Of a stretch of 64,000 bases of DNA, positions 36,122 through 45,878 are shown piece after piece. Below the pieces are notes generated by a model, which worked only from the letters and a program-made list of their open reading frames with translations, did not search any database and was not told the origin of the DNA. The DNA is from Aureicoccus marinus (lineage in GTDB: Bacteria; Bacteroidota; Bacteroidia; Flavobacteriales; Flavobacteriaceae): positions 1,785,088 through 1,849,087 of the forward strand of contig NZ_MQVX01000001.1 in assembly GCF_002954325.1 (NCBI RefSeq). The letters run 5' to 3'. Both the position numbers and the translations under genes were made by a program. Each line of letters begins with the position of its first letter. Position 1 is the first letter of the stretch.

Positions 36122-37447
36122 ATGAATATTACTAAGGAGCAGATTGACGATCTGAACGCAGTTGTAACTGTAGCTGTAAGCAAAGAAGATTACCAAAAGA
36201 ACGTAGACGGAATTCTTCAGAATTACCGTAAACAAGCCAATATTCCTGGGTTTCGGAAAGGACAAGTACCGATTGGACTGATCCGCCAGCAATACGGAAA
36301 AGCTGTTCTGGTTGACGAGGTAAACAAACTTCTTCAAGATTCTTTGAACACTTACCTCAAAGAAGAAAAACTAGACGTTTTGGGCAACCCATTGCCTCGT
36401 CTAAAGGAAGACTTTGATTGGGACCAAGAGCCCTTGGCTTTTGAGTTTGAATTGGGTCTGGCTCCATCCTTCGACGTTAAGCTAAAAACAAGAAAAAGTA
36501 TTACCCACTTCCAAATCAAAGCCGACAAAAAGGAAGTCGATCAACAGATGGAGCGAATCCAAAAACAGTACGGCAAGTTGATCAGCAAGAACGAAGTGAC
36601 CAAAGAGGATGAAGTGACGGGTAGTTTCCGTAATGCCGAGGAAGAAATCGAGCACAAAACCACTTTTGAAGTCAGCCAAGTCGCTGCCAAGAAAGCAGCC
36701 AGCACTTTGGTTGGTGCTAAGCCTGGTGACATCGTCAAACTAAAGACAAAAGGGCTTTTCAAAGAAACCTACCAACTGGCTGGAAACCTTGGAGTCGCAG
36801 CCGATAAGGCCGAAAAACTCAATGTGGAAGTTGATTTTGAAATCGAAGAAGTCAACCACAGAGAAGCAGCCGAATTAAACCAGGAGTTATTCGACAAGAT
36901 CTTCGGCCCAGACCAAATCCATTCAGAGCAGGAAATGCGCGATAAAATCGTGGCTGATTCTGAAGCCCAGTTCGTACAGCAGTCCGACCAAAAATTGCTC
37001 AACGACATCACGGAACGTCTTATTGAACAATGCGACTTTAAACTACCGAATGACTTCCTGAAAAAATGGATCCAAGCCAGTTCTGAGGAACCCATTTCTG
37101 ATGACCAGGCCAAAGAAGAGTACGAAAAGTCTGAGAAAGGGATTCGCTACCAACTCATCGAAGCCAAAATCATCGATGAGCACGGTTTAAGCGTATCACA
37201 AGAAGAACTTATCGATTTTGCCAAAGGATTTATGAAATCTCAGATGGCTCAATACGGTCATATGAATCCTTCCGAGGAGGAGCTTTCTTCTTTGAGCATG
37301 CGTATTTTAGGGAACCCGGAAGAGGCCAAAAGACTGTCACAACAGTTGATGAGCCAAAAACTGTTGGAGCTCTATAAAAAAGAGGCAAATCTGAAGGTAA
37401 AGGAAGTTTCTTATGAAAACTTTATCAAGGAAGCCTATGGCAGTTAG
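36122..37447 (+). CDS. tig: Trigger factor
   Basis: A 441-residue ribosome-associated chaperone. The N-terminal ribosome-binding domain contains the signature NIPGFRKGQVP (residues 41-51). The PPIase middle region is divergent, as usual for Bacteroidota, and the helical C-terminal domain is long and charged. It heads a tig-clpP-clpX cluster, the classic protein-quality-control order. Confidence 0.95.
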   Translation: MNITKEQIDDLNAVVTVAVSKEDYQKNVDGILQNYRKQANIPGFRKGQVPIGLIRQQYGKAVLVDEVNKLLQDSLNTYLKEEKLDVLGNPLPRLKEDFDWDQEPLAFEFELGLAPSFDVKLKTRKSITHFQIKADKKEVDQQMERIQKQYGKLISKNEVTKEDEVTGSFRNAEEEIEHKTTFEVSQVAAKKAASTLVGAKPGDIVKLKTKGLFKETYQLAGNLGVAADKAEKLNVEVDFEIEEVNHREAAELNQELFDKIFGPDQIHSEQEMRDKIVADSEAQFVQQSDQKLLNDITERLIEQCDFKLPNDFLKKWIQASSEEPISDDQAKEEYEKSEKGIRYQLIEAKIIDEHGLSVSQEELIDFAKGFMKSQMAQYGHMNPSEEELSSLSMRILGNPEEAKRLSQQLMSQKLLELYKKEANLKVKEVSYENFIKEAYGS

Positions 37448-37523
37448 CCGGTAAAATAGCTGTATCTTTAAATCGCTTTTAGGGAAACGTTGAAGGTTTC
37501 CCTTGATTTACTTGTCGATAACT

Positions 37524-38204
37524 ATGGACTACGGAAAAGAATTCAAAAAGTTTGCTACCCTGGATCAAGGAGTAAACAGCCTTTATTACGATAAAATCAT
37601 CAGCAGCATGTTCCCGACGAGCATGACGCCGAACATCATTGAAGAACGCCAAATGAATATTGCCGTCTTTGATGTATTCTCTCGCCTGATGATGGACCGA
37701 ATCATCTTTATGGGAACAGGAATCAACGACCAGGTCGCTAACATCGTCCAGGCCCAGCTCCTTTTCTTGGAGAGTACGGATTCGACGAAAGATATTTCTA
37801 TTTACATCAACTCGCCAGGTGGCAGTGTTTATGCCGGTTTAGGTATCTACGACACCATGCAGTTTATCAAGCCTGATGTGGCGACCATCTGTACGGGGAT
37901 TGCTGCCTCTATGGCTGCCGTACTCTTGTGCGCTGGTGAAAAAGGAAAACGCAGTGGACTTACCCACAGCCGAGTGATGATTCATCAGCCCCTTTCAGGT
38001 GTGCAAGGACAGGCCTCAGACATTGAAATTGCGGCCAAGGAAGTGCTTAAACTGAAGGACGAACTCTACCATATCATTGCTAATCACAGCGGACAAACCT
38101 TCGACAAAGTTTACGAAGACAGTGACCGCGACTACTGGATGAAGGCCGAAGTGGCCAAAGAATACGGGATGATCGACGAGATTCTCGTAAGGGAAAGGGA
38201 CTAG
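37524..38204 (+). CDS. clpP: ATP-dependent Clp protease proteolytic subunit
   Basis: A 226-residue serine peptidase. Catalytic Ser129 is in TGIAASMAAVLLCAGE and His154 in SRVMIHQPLSG; the YINSPGGSVYAGLGIYD segment is intact. The ATG at 37524 (MDYGKEFKKFA) is used rather than an in-frame codon at 37503 that adds seven unsupported residues. It assembles with ClpX, encoded 81 bases downstream. Confidence 0.96.
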   Translation: MDYGKEFKKFATLDQGVNSLYYDKIISSMFPTSMTPNIIEERQMNIAVFDVFSRLMMDRIIFMGTGINDQVANIVQAQLLFLESTDSTKDISIYINSPGGSVYAGLGIYDTMQFIKPDVATICTGIAASMAAVLLCAGEKGKRSGLTHSRVMIHQPLSGVQGQASDIEIAAKEVLKLKDELYHIIANHSGQTFDKVYEDSDRDYWMKAEVAKEYGMIDEILVRERD

Positions 38205-38285
38205 TTCCGACTATTGTGATCTACTGATAATCATGTAGATACAAGAATTACTTTCGATTTTCGTTAGCTATCTTAGAGATGTATT

Positions 38286-39521
38286 ATGGCCAAGGATAAT
38301 TTAGAATGTTCATTTTGTGGGCGAAAAAAGCCAGAGACCAACCTGTTGATTGCCGGGCTTGACGCGCACATCTGTGACCGTTGCATTGAGCAGGCCCACA
38401 GCATTGTTGCTGAGGAGTCCAAGCAAAGCAAGGGCCAGGATATCAATGCTGAACTGGTCCTTAAAAAGCCCATCGAAATCAAGGAGTTCCTAGATAGCTT
38501 CATCATCGGGCAAGAGAGAACCAAAAAGGTCATGTCTGTGGCGGTATACAACCACTACAAACGTCTACTTCAACCCCGATCTCAGGAAGACGGCATTGAA
38601 ATTCAAAAAAGTAATATCGTCATGGTCGGTCAAACCGGTACCGGAAAGACCTTAATGGCTAAGACGATTGCTCGAATGCTCAATGTACCCTTAGCCATTG
38701 TAGACGCCACCGTATTGACGGAAGCCGGATACGTAGGGGAAGATGTCGAAAGTATCTTGACACGCCTGCTTCAGGCGGCTGATTACAATTTAGAGAAGGC
38801 CGAAAGAGGTATTGTCTTTATTGATGAGATCGACAAAATTGCCCGCAAGAGCGACAACCCCTCCATCACCAGAGACGTTTCTGGTGAAGGGGTGCAACAA
38901 GGTCTGTTGAAACTCCTCGAAGGAACCGTGGTTAACGTTCCACCGAAAGGAGGACGTAAGCACCCGGATCAAAAATTCATCGAAGTCAACACGGAGAATA
39001 TTCTCTTTATTGCTGGCGGAGCATTTGATGGAATTGAACGACTGATCACCAAACGCTTAAACATGCAGGCGGTCGGTTATAGTGCATCTCGTGCCGAGGA
39101 TCAGTTAGACAACGAAAACCTCTTGCAGTACATCATTCCAAAAGACCTCAAGGAGTTTGGTTTGATTCCAGAAATCATCGGACGTTTACCCGTGTTAACC
39201 CACATGAATCCGTTGGACCGCAAGACCCTACGTGCGATTCTAACGGAGCCTAAGAACGCGATCATTAAGCAGTACGAGAAGCTGTTTTCTATGGACGAAA
39301 TCGACTTCAGTATTGATGACGAAGCCCTGGAATTCATCGTAGAAAAAGCAATAGAGTACAAACTCGGCGCCCGCGGATTGCGTTCGTTGTGCGAAGCTAT
39401 CTTTACGGATGCCATGTTTACCCTGCCATCGAGCGATGACAAAGAATTCCACGTCACCAAAGCTTACGCTGAGGAGAAGCTCTCTTACGAGACCATCAAC
39501 AAATTAAAAGCGGTCAGTTAA
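38286..39521 (+). CDS. clpX: ATP-dependent Clp protease ATP-binding subunit ClpX
   Basis: A 411-residue AAA+ unfoldase. The N-terminal C4 zinc finger is CSFCGRKK (about 8-15) with CDRC (about 36-39), Walker A is GQTGTGKT (about 116-123), Walker B is [11 protein letters not shown], and the IGF-type loop region for ClpP docking is close to RLNMQAVGY. The C-terminal sensor 2 GARGLRSL is intact. The gene's end overlaps the convergent hydrolase-like gene by 4 bases. Confidence 0.97.
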   Translation: MAKDNLECSFCGRKKPETNLLIAGLDAHICDRCIEQAHSIVAEESKQSKGQDINAELVLKKPIEIKEFLDSFIIGQERTKKVMSVAVYNHYKRLLQPRSQEDGIEIQKSNIVMVGQTGTGKTLMAKTIARMLNVPLAIVDATVLTEAGYVGEDVESILTRLLQAADYNLEKAERGIVFIDEIDKIARKSDNPSITRDVSGEGVQQGLLKLLEGTVVNVPPKGGRKHPDQKFIEVNTENILFIAGGAFDGIERLITKRLNMQAVGYSASRAEDQLDNENLLQYIIPKDLKEFGLIPEIIGRLPVLTHMNPLDRKTLRAILTEPKNAIIKQYEKLFSMDEIDFSIDDEALEFIVEKAIEYKLGARGLRSLCEAIFTDAMFTLPSSDDKEFHVTKAYAEEKLSYETINKLKAVS

Positions 39522-40063
39522 GCCGATCGCAGGCTGTGCTCCACTTCAATCAAATGGCTGCAGATACACTGCGCGATGTGATCATCCATATACATACTGG
39601 AACCGAAACGAGGTATGATGCTCAGGTTTTTGTCTTGCGACTTCAACTTTGAGCATTCATCTCTTTCTCCGTAGTAGAAATAGGCGGGTACTTCCCCTAC
39701 ATGATCGACTGGTGCCAATTCCGTAGAAGAAACCAACCAAAGGGATTTAGGGTTTAGTTCCGGAGCAACGGTTTCCCAGACCAACTGACTTCCCAATCCG
39801 AATCCCATATAAACGGTATCCTGACCGGCACTATTTTGTTTTTCTGCTTGAATAAATGCCTGCTGAGCATGGCTCCAGGCATTGTCCAAAAAATCAGATC
39901 TCATCGAAACAAGATCCTGGGAAGAAAGACGGAATTTACCGAGTTCCTGAAGGTCGTAGTAAGTAATTTCGAAATACGGGTGAAGAGCGGCGAGGTAGGT
40001 GGTGATCCACTTGTCTTTGCGGTTTCCGGATACATCCGAAACCAGGACTAATCGTTGTGACAT
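39518..40063 (-). CDS. Small protein with an alpha/beta-hydrolase-like fold, unknown function
   Basis: A 181-residue cytoplasmic protein. [20 protein letters not shown], the nucleophile-elbow-like [15 protein letters not shown] (Gly rather than Ser at the usual nucleophile) and [12 protein letters not shown] suggest a truncated or degenerate alpha/beta-hydrolase core lacking a clear catalytic triad. I do not recognise a named family. It is convergent with clpX and lies downstream of the GH3-type gene on the same strand (57-base gap), so it may share that transcript. Confidence 0.6.
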   Translation of the reverse strand: MSQRLVLVSDVSGNRKDKWITTYLAALHPYFEITYYDLQELGKFRLSSQDLVSMRSDFLDNAWSHAQQAFIQAEKQNSAGQDTVYMGFGLGSQLVWETVAPELNPKSLWLVSSTELAPVDHVGEVPAYFYYGERDECSKLKSQDKNLSIIPRFGSSMYMDDHIAQCICSHLIEVEHSLRSA

Positions 40064-40120
40064 GCGTTGTAGGTTAAATTTGGGTTCTACATTAACGCAA
40101 AGAAGAAGTCCAATATTGCC

Positions 40121-41631
40121 CTAATTCATCGAGAGGAGCTCATCCAGGTACTCTCGACTGTTCGAAAGTCTTGGGATTTTATGCTGCCCACCCAGCTTGT
40201 TCTTGGACTTCAACCAATCATAAAACAAGTCTTCTCGGGCAATGTGCAGGACAGGTCGACGCAAAGTGATATCGTTGGCTCGCTTGGCTTCGTAATCGGA
40301 GTTTAAATCCTTCAAGACCTCGTCCAAAACAGTAGTGAATTGTTCTAAGTCTTTGGGCGGAGTTCGGAATTCGATAAGCCATTCGTGCGCTCCCTTCTCC
40401 TTCCCTGACATAAAAATAGGCGCCGCCGTATACTCTTTAATCTCTGCACCGGTTTGAATGCATGCCTCCCGAAGGGCCATCTCGGCATTTTCTATAATGA
40501 GTTCTTCCCCGAAGGCATTGATGTGGTGTTTGGTCCGCCCGCTAATCTTCACTCGATAGGGGTTCAAAGACGTAAAGCGAACCGTATCGCCGATACTGTA
40601 TCTCCAAAGACCCGCATTGGTGGTAATGACCATGGCATAATTCACCCCGAGTTCAACCTCCCAAAGCGGTACCGCGTTTAAAGGTTGGGTATGGTATTCG
40701 TCCATGGGAACAAACTCGTAAAAAATACCGTAATCCAGCATCAACAACAGATCGTCTGCATCGTTGCGATCCTGAATCCCAAAAAAGCCTTCCGAGGCAT
40801 TGTAAATCTCGTAGTACTTGAAGTTAGCCCTTGGCAAAAGTGCTTTGTACTGCTCCCGATAGGGAGTAAAACTCACTCCTCCATGGAAGTAAACTTCTAG
40901 ATTCTCCCAGACTTCAAATAAATGCTCTTTCCCTGTCTTTTCCAACACAGCATTGAGTAGAACCAACATCCAAGAGGGCACACCCGCTAAGCTGGTCACT
41001 CTTTCATTGATACTCTCCGAGACGATGGCCTCCAGCTTAGATTCCCATTCAGACATCAAGGACACCTTGCTGCTCGGGGTACTGCTGTACTCCGCCCAAA
41101 GTGGCATATTATCGATGAGAATAGCCGAGAGGTCTCCAAAAAAAGTACCGTTGTCTTCGTAGAGTTCCTTACTCCCTCCCAGTCGCAGACTTTTACCCGT
41201 AAAGAGTTGAGAGTTTTCGTTGTTATTCAGATAAAGACACAGGAGGTCCTTGCCTGATTTGTAATGGCAATCCTCCAGAGCCTCCTGAGAAACGGGTATA
41301 AACTTACTCTTGGCATTGGTGGTTCCACTACTCTTGCAAACCAACGGATTTGGGTCGGCCAGAAAATATTTTGTTCTCCTAAGCGGGTTCTTTCGATCTG
41401 AGGGGCAATCTCTTCGTATTTGACAATAGGGATGCGTTCTGCAAAATCCCGGTAGCCATTCATAGAGCTAAAGTCGTACTGTTTTCCGATTTCGGTTCCC
41501 TTGGCAAAATAGGTCAGCTGTTGGAGTACTTCGAGCTGCACATCCGCGGGATATTTGAGAAAGAGTTCGATTTGGTGATACCGTTTGCGCAGCAACCAGG
41601 ACGCTATAGAATTAAAGAGGGGTATAGGCAT
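40121..41631 (-). pseudogene. GH3 auxin-responsive-promoter family protein, one frameshift
   Basis: An acyl-adenylate-forming enzyme family member of about 503 residues, interrupted once. The N-terminal frame (MPIPLFNSIASWLL) reaches WPTQIRWFA; the remainder continues in another frame with KSSGTTNAKSKFIPVS, the expected adenylation P-loop. Adding one T on the + strand at 41334-41335 restores the frame (1511+1 bases). The body has YEIYNASEGFFGIQD, LWRYSIGDTVRFTSL and GRTKHHINAFGEELI, all typical of bacterial GH3 proteins, which presumably ligate amino acids to a carboxylate. Its substrate is unknown. Confidence 0.8.
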
Positions 41632-41637
41632 TTTCGG

Positions 41638-41645
41638 TATCTTTG
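41638..41645 (+). promoter_or_regulatory. -7 promoter element (TATCTTTG) before the DUF2797 gene
   Basis: Perfect TAnnTTTG match in the short divergent region between the GH3 gene and the DUF2797 gene, about 62 bases before the chosen start. No clear TTG partner. Confidence 0.35.
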
Positions 41646-41707
41646 GCCCGGTGAGGCATAATGGCTAAAATAGCCTTAAATCCTCGTTTTACAAATACAA
41701 TTCAAGC

Positions 41708-42508
41708 ATGCTTTTTCAGGGGGTTCTCCGCAAAATGTCAACGGTTTTTGACCAGCCCATCCACTACTTTTGGCAATTGGGTGAAGATCGTCTTCACGTC
41801 AATCAACTATTGGGTAAACGCCTCGAAATTCAGTTTATTGGGCAACAGTGCCTGAATTGCGGCAACGAGCGTCCGATCTTTCGCCAAGGCTTTTGCAGAA
41901 GCTGTTTTTTTGAAATCCCCTCTGCCGGAGATTGGATCATGCGTCCCGAATTAAGCACCGCACATCTAGACAAAGAAGACCGGGATCTCGCCTACGAGAA
42001 AAAGGTGCAATTACAGCCCCATATTGTCTACTTGGCCAACTCGAGTCATGTCAAAGTTGGAGTAACCCGTAAAAGCCAGATTCCTACGCGCTGGATTGAC
42101 CAAGGAGCTCACCAGGCCATGGCCATTTTAGAGGTTCCCAACCGCTATTTGGCCGGAATAACCGAGGTTGCGCTGAAAGAACAAGTCAGTGACAAAACGA
42201 GCTGGCAAAAAATGCTAACCCAAAAAGAGGAAACAGCTGACTTGCAAGCCCTTTACCAAGAAGTAAAGTCACTCTTTCCGGAGGAGGTAAGGGAATATGC
42301 GGTGGAACACCCCGAACAGTGGAACCTGCATTTTCCGGTCGAAAAAACACCAGAAAAAGTCAAGAGCTTAAACCTCGAAAAGGAGCAACAGTTTGCTGGC
42401 CAACTCAGTGGCATCAAAGGGCAATACCTGATCTTTGAAGACAACCGGGTCCTCAATGTGCGGTCCAACGAAGGAACGGTCATTGGCCTAAACATCTTCA
42501 ATAGCTAA
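41708..42508 (+). CDS. DUF2797 domain protein
   Basis: A 266-residue protein with an N-terminal zinc-ribbon-like set of four cysteines (Cys48, Cys51, Cys63, Cys66: CLNCG and CRSC). A DUF2797 body follows with the GIY-YIG-like stretch HIVYLANSSHVKVGVTRKS (about residues 108-126) and RWIDQGAHQAMAILEVP. Family members have no established function; the motif suggests a nuclease-like or nucleic-acid-binding fold. The start was taken from the first plausible ATG. Confidence 0.85.
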   Translation: MLFQGVLRKMSTVFDQPIHYFWQLGEDRLHVNQLLGKRLEIQFIGQQCLNCGNERPIFRQGFCRSCFFEIPSAGDWIMRPELSTAHLDKEDRDLAYEKKVQLQPHIVYLANSSHVKVGVTRKSQIPTRWIDQGAHQAMAILEVPNRYLAGITEVALKEQVSDKTSWQKMLTQKEETADLQALYQEVKSLFPEEVREYAVEHPEQWNLHFPVEKTPEKVKSLNLEKEQQFAGQLSGIKGQYLIFEDNRVLNVRSNEGTVIGLNIFNS

Positions 42509-42514
42509 AGAGGC

Positions 42515-45133
42515 TTAGTTCTTTTTGGTGGTGGTGTCTTTTTTCTTGCCCAGTAGACCCCCAAGCAGGGATTTGGCCTTATCCTTGACCGCGTCCTCTT
42601 GCTGAGTACTGTCCTTTTTCTTCCCTCCTAAAAGACCTTCCAAAAGGTTACCGGCTTTCTTAGAACCGTTATTCAAGAGCTTGTCTTTTTGCAGTTCGAT
42701 CAGGCGCTTGCCGAGATTCGTTGTAGCCGATTGGAGATCCGACTCTAAACGAGGCGAACTGTAATAGCCCGTAATTTTACCCTCAATAGGTATGCGCAAG
42801 GCATTCAATTCCGGATCGTTCATGGACTCGAGCATACGAGTGATATCCTCGCCCAGGTAGTTTACCGGGACATCCATCCGGATGCGGTAATCCAGCAATT
42901 GATCAAAAGCATGCCCACCACTGATTTCGATAGGAATGTCTTTGTACCGAAGGGTGAAAGGCTTCAACTTTACTTGGCCATTATCAAAATCCAGCTCAGT
43001 TTTTAAGTCTTGTACAGGAAGTGACTCAAAGTCGATAAACGCAAAACCATTGTCCAGCGCCGCCAAAAGAGGAGCCTGCTCCGCATTGATCTTGGTGGTG
43101 GTAATACGTGAATTCAGGAGTCCTTTCATGGTTCCCAGATCCAAGCTCAGGTTATCCTTGAGGTTCCCTTCAAAACGGACTTCGGACTGGAGTTTTCCAT
43201 CAAGGGCCTCTCCTACTGGGGCTAAAACCTTGAACAAGGTCAAGGAGTTGAAGGCTTCCGATACTTTTAAAGACTGGGCCTTCATCCCCAGAGAAAACTC
43301 AGGCAGGGGTTCCTTGGTCGAAACCAAGCCATTCACTTGAATGCTTCCGCCCAAAAGCTCCCCTTGCAAGTTGCTGATGGTTGCGGTTTCTTCCTTGATT
43401 CGAAGTTGACCACTGACATTGCGCAGGGTCAGGTTGTCGTACAGCACCTTCTTCGCTTTGGCGTCGATGGTACAATCCAGGATGGCCGGAATCTTGATTT
43501 TTTCCTGAACCAATTCAGGGCTATTGGGTCCGCTTCCCGGGGAATCTTCGCTTTCTATGGCTTCGTCTACCATAAAATCATTGACGACAAATTGCTCCGA
43601 ATTCATCTGAAAACGTCCTTCCATACTCTCCTTATTAAAAAAGAAGCCCAGAAGGTTGTCAATACGTCCAGTAGCACTAAAATCCGTTTGTCCCAGCTTT
43701 CCGTCGAAGTACTTTAAGTCGACCATCTTTGGGGTAAACTCCACAGCAGCCAACTTGACTTGTAAGGGATTCTGTAGCTCTTCCCCTGCGTACTCAAACT
43801 CCAAAAGATTAAGGGTTCCCTGGGTCTTGGTATTCTCGTATCGCTTGGCCTCAACATCAGACATCGAAAACTTGGTGCTGATATCGGCGACCAATATCCC
43901 CCCTAAATCATAAGTGGAAGGCATTGGATAAGCCTTGGCTAGGTTACTCAAATTGAGCTTTCCTTTGATCTCGGCATCTACGGCGGTGTTGCCCGTCAGA
44001 TTTTCGATCAGGGCCTTCATTCTAAAGCGATCACCATCCAGATTAAAAGCGAGTTGCTTGAGATCCAGGTAGGTCTCTTCTGCCTTCCCAGAGGTATTTA
44101 AAATTTCGGCCTCGATATTGACCTCATTGACCGATTTGTCCAACTCCGGATACTTGAAGGAGGCATTGTCCGCGTCGATTCGAATGTCAAAGGTTGGAAT
44201 ATTGGTTTCATTCAGAATCCCTTTCACTTTTCCGTTCACCGAAAAATTCCCTCGGGTTTGCACCCCTTCGATATCTTGTGAAAAGCGTTTTGGAATTACG
44301 GCCAGAAAGTTTTTGAAATCGGAAGAAGGAGTTCTAAAATTCAAATCCAGCAGCTGGTGACTTTCGTTGAGTTGAACAAAGCCATCAAAAACCAGGGGCA
44401 ACTGATTGATTTGCGCCTCATTCTTTAAAAAGACGTACTTATTGAGATTCAAATTGATCCCTATTCCCGCTTTCAAGGCGATTCGCTGATCCGTCAAATA
44501 GGCCATACTGTCATAAGAAAAGGAAACCAAGGCTTCGGTTTCGGTCTGCAGATCTGATACCGCTAATCCCAAGTCACCCCAACCGTTGTGGCGGATATCG
44601 CGCACTTCTAAAAAGGTTCCGCTTTCCTGATCACGGTAATTCACCCGACTTCTTTTGATGTGGTATTCCTTCAAATCAAAACTCACTTGCCCTGAGGAAC
44701 CTCCATCGGTGCCCGTAGCAGACTCTCCACCACTCTTAGCAATATCATAGTTGTTACGGCCAGTGGAATCCACCACCACGTTCAGAAGGGCATCTTCCAG
44801 CTCCAATTTTTTCACTCCGATATCACTGGAACTTCCTTGAAAAATGACCCCAAGTGACATTTCCAGATCAATTTGCTCGGCCTTGAACAAGGTGTCTCCC
44901 TCAAAAGGAGCTTTATTAACCAAAGCCAGTTGATTGATGGTAATATGTGCGTCCGGAAATCCCTTCCACAAACTGAAATCGACCGACTCAAAATCCAGGG
45001 TCGCATCAATTTGCTCGTTGACCTTTTCTTTAAAGAGGTCCGCCAGCTTGCCTTCGACCAGGTAAGGCAAAGCAATAGCAATACCGGATACCAGGAGGAT
45101 AGCGTAGAATAAAAGTCGTTTGATGGTTTTCAT
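42515..45133 (-). CDS. AsmA-like inner-membrane/periplasmic protein
   Basis: An 872-residue AsmA-family protein with an N-terminal membrane anchor (residues 6-24) and a long periplasmic region of beta-strand repeats. LFKEKVNEQIDATLDFESV is the typical AsmA N-terminal segment. These resemble the bridge-like lipid-transport proteins of the envelope. The C-terminus is marked by lysine-rich repeats of the form LLEGLLGGKKKDS and LLGGLLGKKKDT (near 835-870). It is the last gene of a minus-strand group behind sppA and the queuosine transporter. Confidence 0.85.
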   Translation of the reverse strand: MKTIKRLLFYAILLVSGIAIALPYLVEGKLADLFKEKVNEQIDATLDFESVDFSLWKGFPDAHITINQLALVNKAPFEGDTLFKAEQIDLEMSLGVIFQGSSSDIGVKKLELEDALLNVVVDSTGRNNYDIAKSGGESATGTDGGSSGQVSFDLKEYHIKRSRVNYRDQESGTFLEVRDIRHNGWGDLGLAVSDLQTETEALVSFSYDSMAYLTDQRIALKAGIGINLNLNKYVFLKNEAQINQLPLVFDGFVQLNESHQLLDLNFRTPSSDFKNFLAVIPKRFSQDIEGVQTRGNFSVNGKVKGILNETNIPTFDIRIDADNASFKYPELDKSVNEVNIEAEILNTSGKAEETYLDLKQLAFNLDGDRFRMKALIENLTGNTAVDAEIKGKLNLSNLAKAYPMPSTYDLGGILVADISTKFSMSDVEAKRYENTKTQGTLNLLEFEYAGEELQNPLQVKLAAVEFTPKMVDLKYFDGKLGQTDFSATGRIDNLLGFFFNKESMEGRFQMNSEQFVVNDFMVDEAIESEDSPGSGPNSPELVQEKIKIPAILDCTIDAKAKKVLYDNLTLRNVSGQLRIKEETATISNLQGELLGGSIQVNGLVSTKEPLPEFSLGMKAQSLKVSEAFNSLTLFKVLAPVGEALDGKLQSEVRFEGNLKDNLSLDLGTMKGLLNSRITTTKINAEQAPLLAALDNGFAFIDFESLPVQDLKTELDFDNGQVKLKPFTLRYKDIPIEISGGHAFDQLLDYRIRMDVPVNYLGEDITRMLESMNDPELNALRIPIEGKITGYYSSPRLESDLQSATTNLGKRLIELQKDKLLNNGSKKAGNLLEGLLGGKKKDSTQQEDAVKDKAKSLLGGLLGKKKDTTTKKN

Positions 45134-45166
45134 ACCTCAGGCTTTTTATTGGGTTATAACAGCGCC

Positions 45167-45874
45167 CTAGTCCAAAGAAATCTCTTCTCCTACCTTTAAA
45201 CCAAAACGGCGTCGTATGATATATACGAACAAATAGAGCAAAGGGGTGTCGAAGAGGGCAATCATTACTTTAAAAAGGAAACCCGCAATAACCAAACCGT
45301 AAAATCTCGACCAGGCAATTTCTCCAAATGAACAGAGCAACAAGACCACGGTAAAGGTGTCGATAAACTGAGAAGAAAAAGTCGAAAAGTTATTTCTGAG
45401 CCACAGGTATTTACCCGCTGTCATCCGTTTCCAGAAGTGGTACACCTGAATGTCGACAAATTGAGCCAACAAATAGGCCATCATCGAAGCAAACACGGCG
45501 ACGATGGTGTTTCCAAAAACATCCGTAAACATTTCATTATTGACCGGAGACCATTCCGTAGCCGGCACAGCGGAAGCGGTGTACACAATCAACAAAGAGA
45601 AAAAGGAGGCAAAAATCCCTGCAATGACCACCTGATTGGCTTTCTTCTTTCCGAAGATTTCGGAAATCAAATCCGTAATCAAAAAAGTGATAGGATAAGG
45701 TAAAATACCGACCGATATTTCGAAGATGGGTGCACCAAATATGGTAATATCACCAAAGGGTTGCCAATAGAAAAACTTCTGAAAGATCAGGTTGGACACC
45801 ACCAAGGAGGTGATGAATAAGGCCCCCATATAGAGGTAAATCTGATAGGCCAGTCGCTTGTCGGCGAGCTTCAT
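45167..45874 (-). CDS. Queuosine precursor transporter (YhhQ family)
   Basis: A 235-residue membrane protein with about six helices. PYPITFLITDLISEIFGKKKANQ is the family signature (DLxSE-GK region), and ALFDTPLLYLFVYIIRR ends the last helix. It probably imports 7-cyano- or 7-aminomethyl-7-deazaguanine for queuosine tRNA modification. It is 4 bases downstream of sppA, so likely co-transcribed. Confidence 0.9.
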   Translation of the reverse strand: MKLADKRLAYQIYLYMGALFITSLVVSNLIFQKFFYWQPFGDITIFGAPIFEISVGILPYPITFLITDLISEIFGKKKANQVVIAGIFASFFSLLIVYTASAVPATEWSPVNNEMFTDVFGNTIVAVFASMMAYLLAQFVDIQVYHFWKRMTAGKYLWLRNNFSTFSSQFIDTFTVVLLLCSFGEIAWSRFYGLVIAGFLFKVMIALFDTPLLYLFVYIIRRRFGLKVGEEISLD

Positions 45875-45878
45875 AAGA

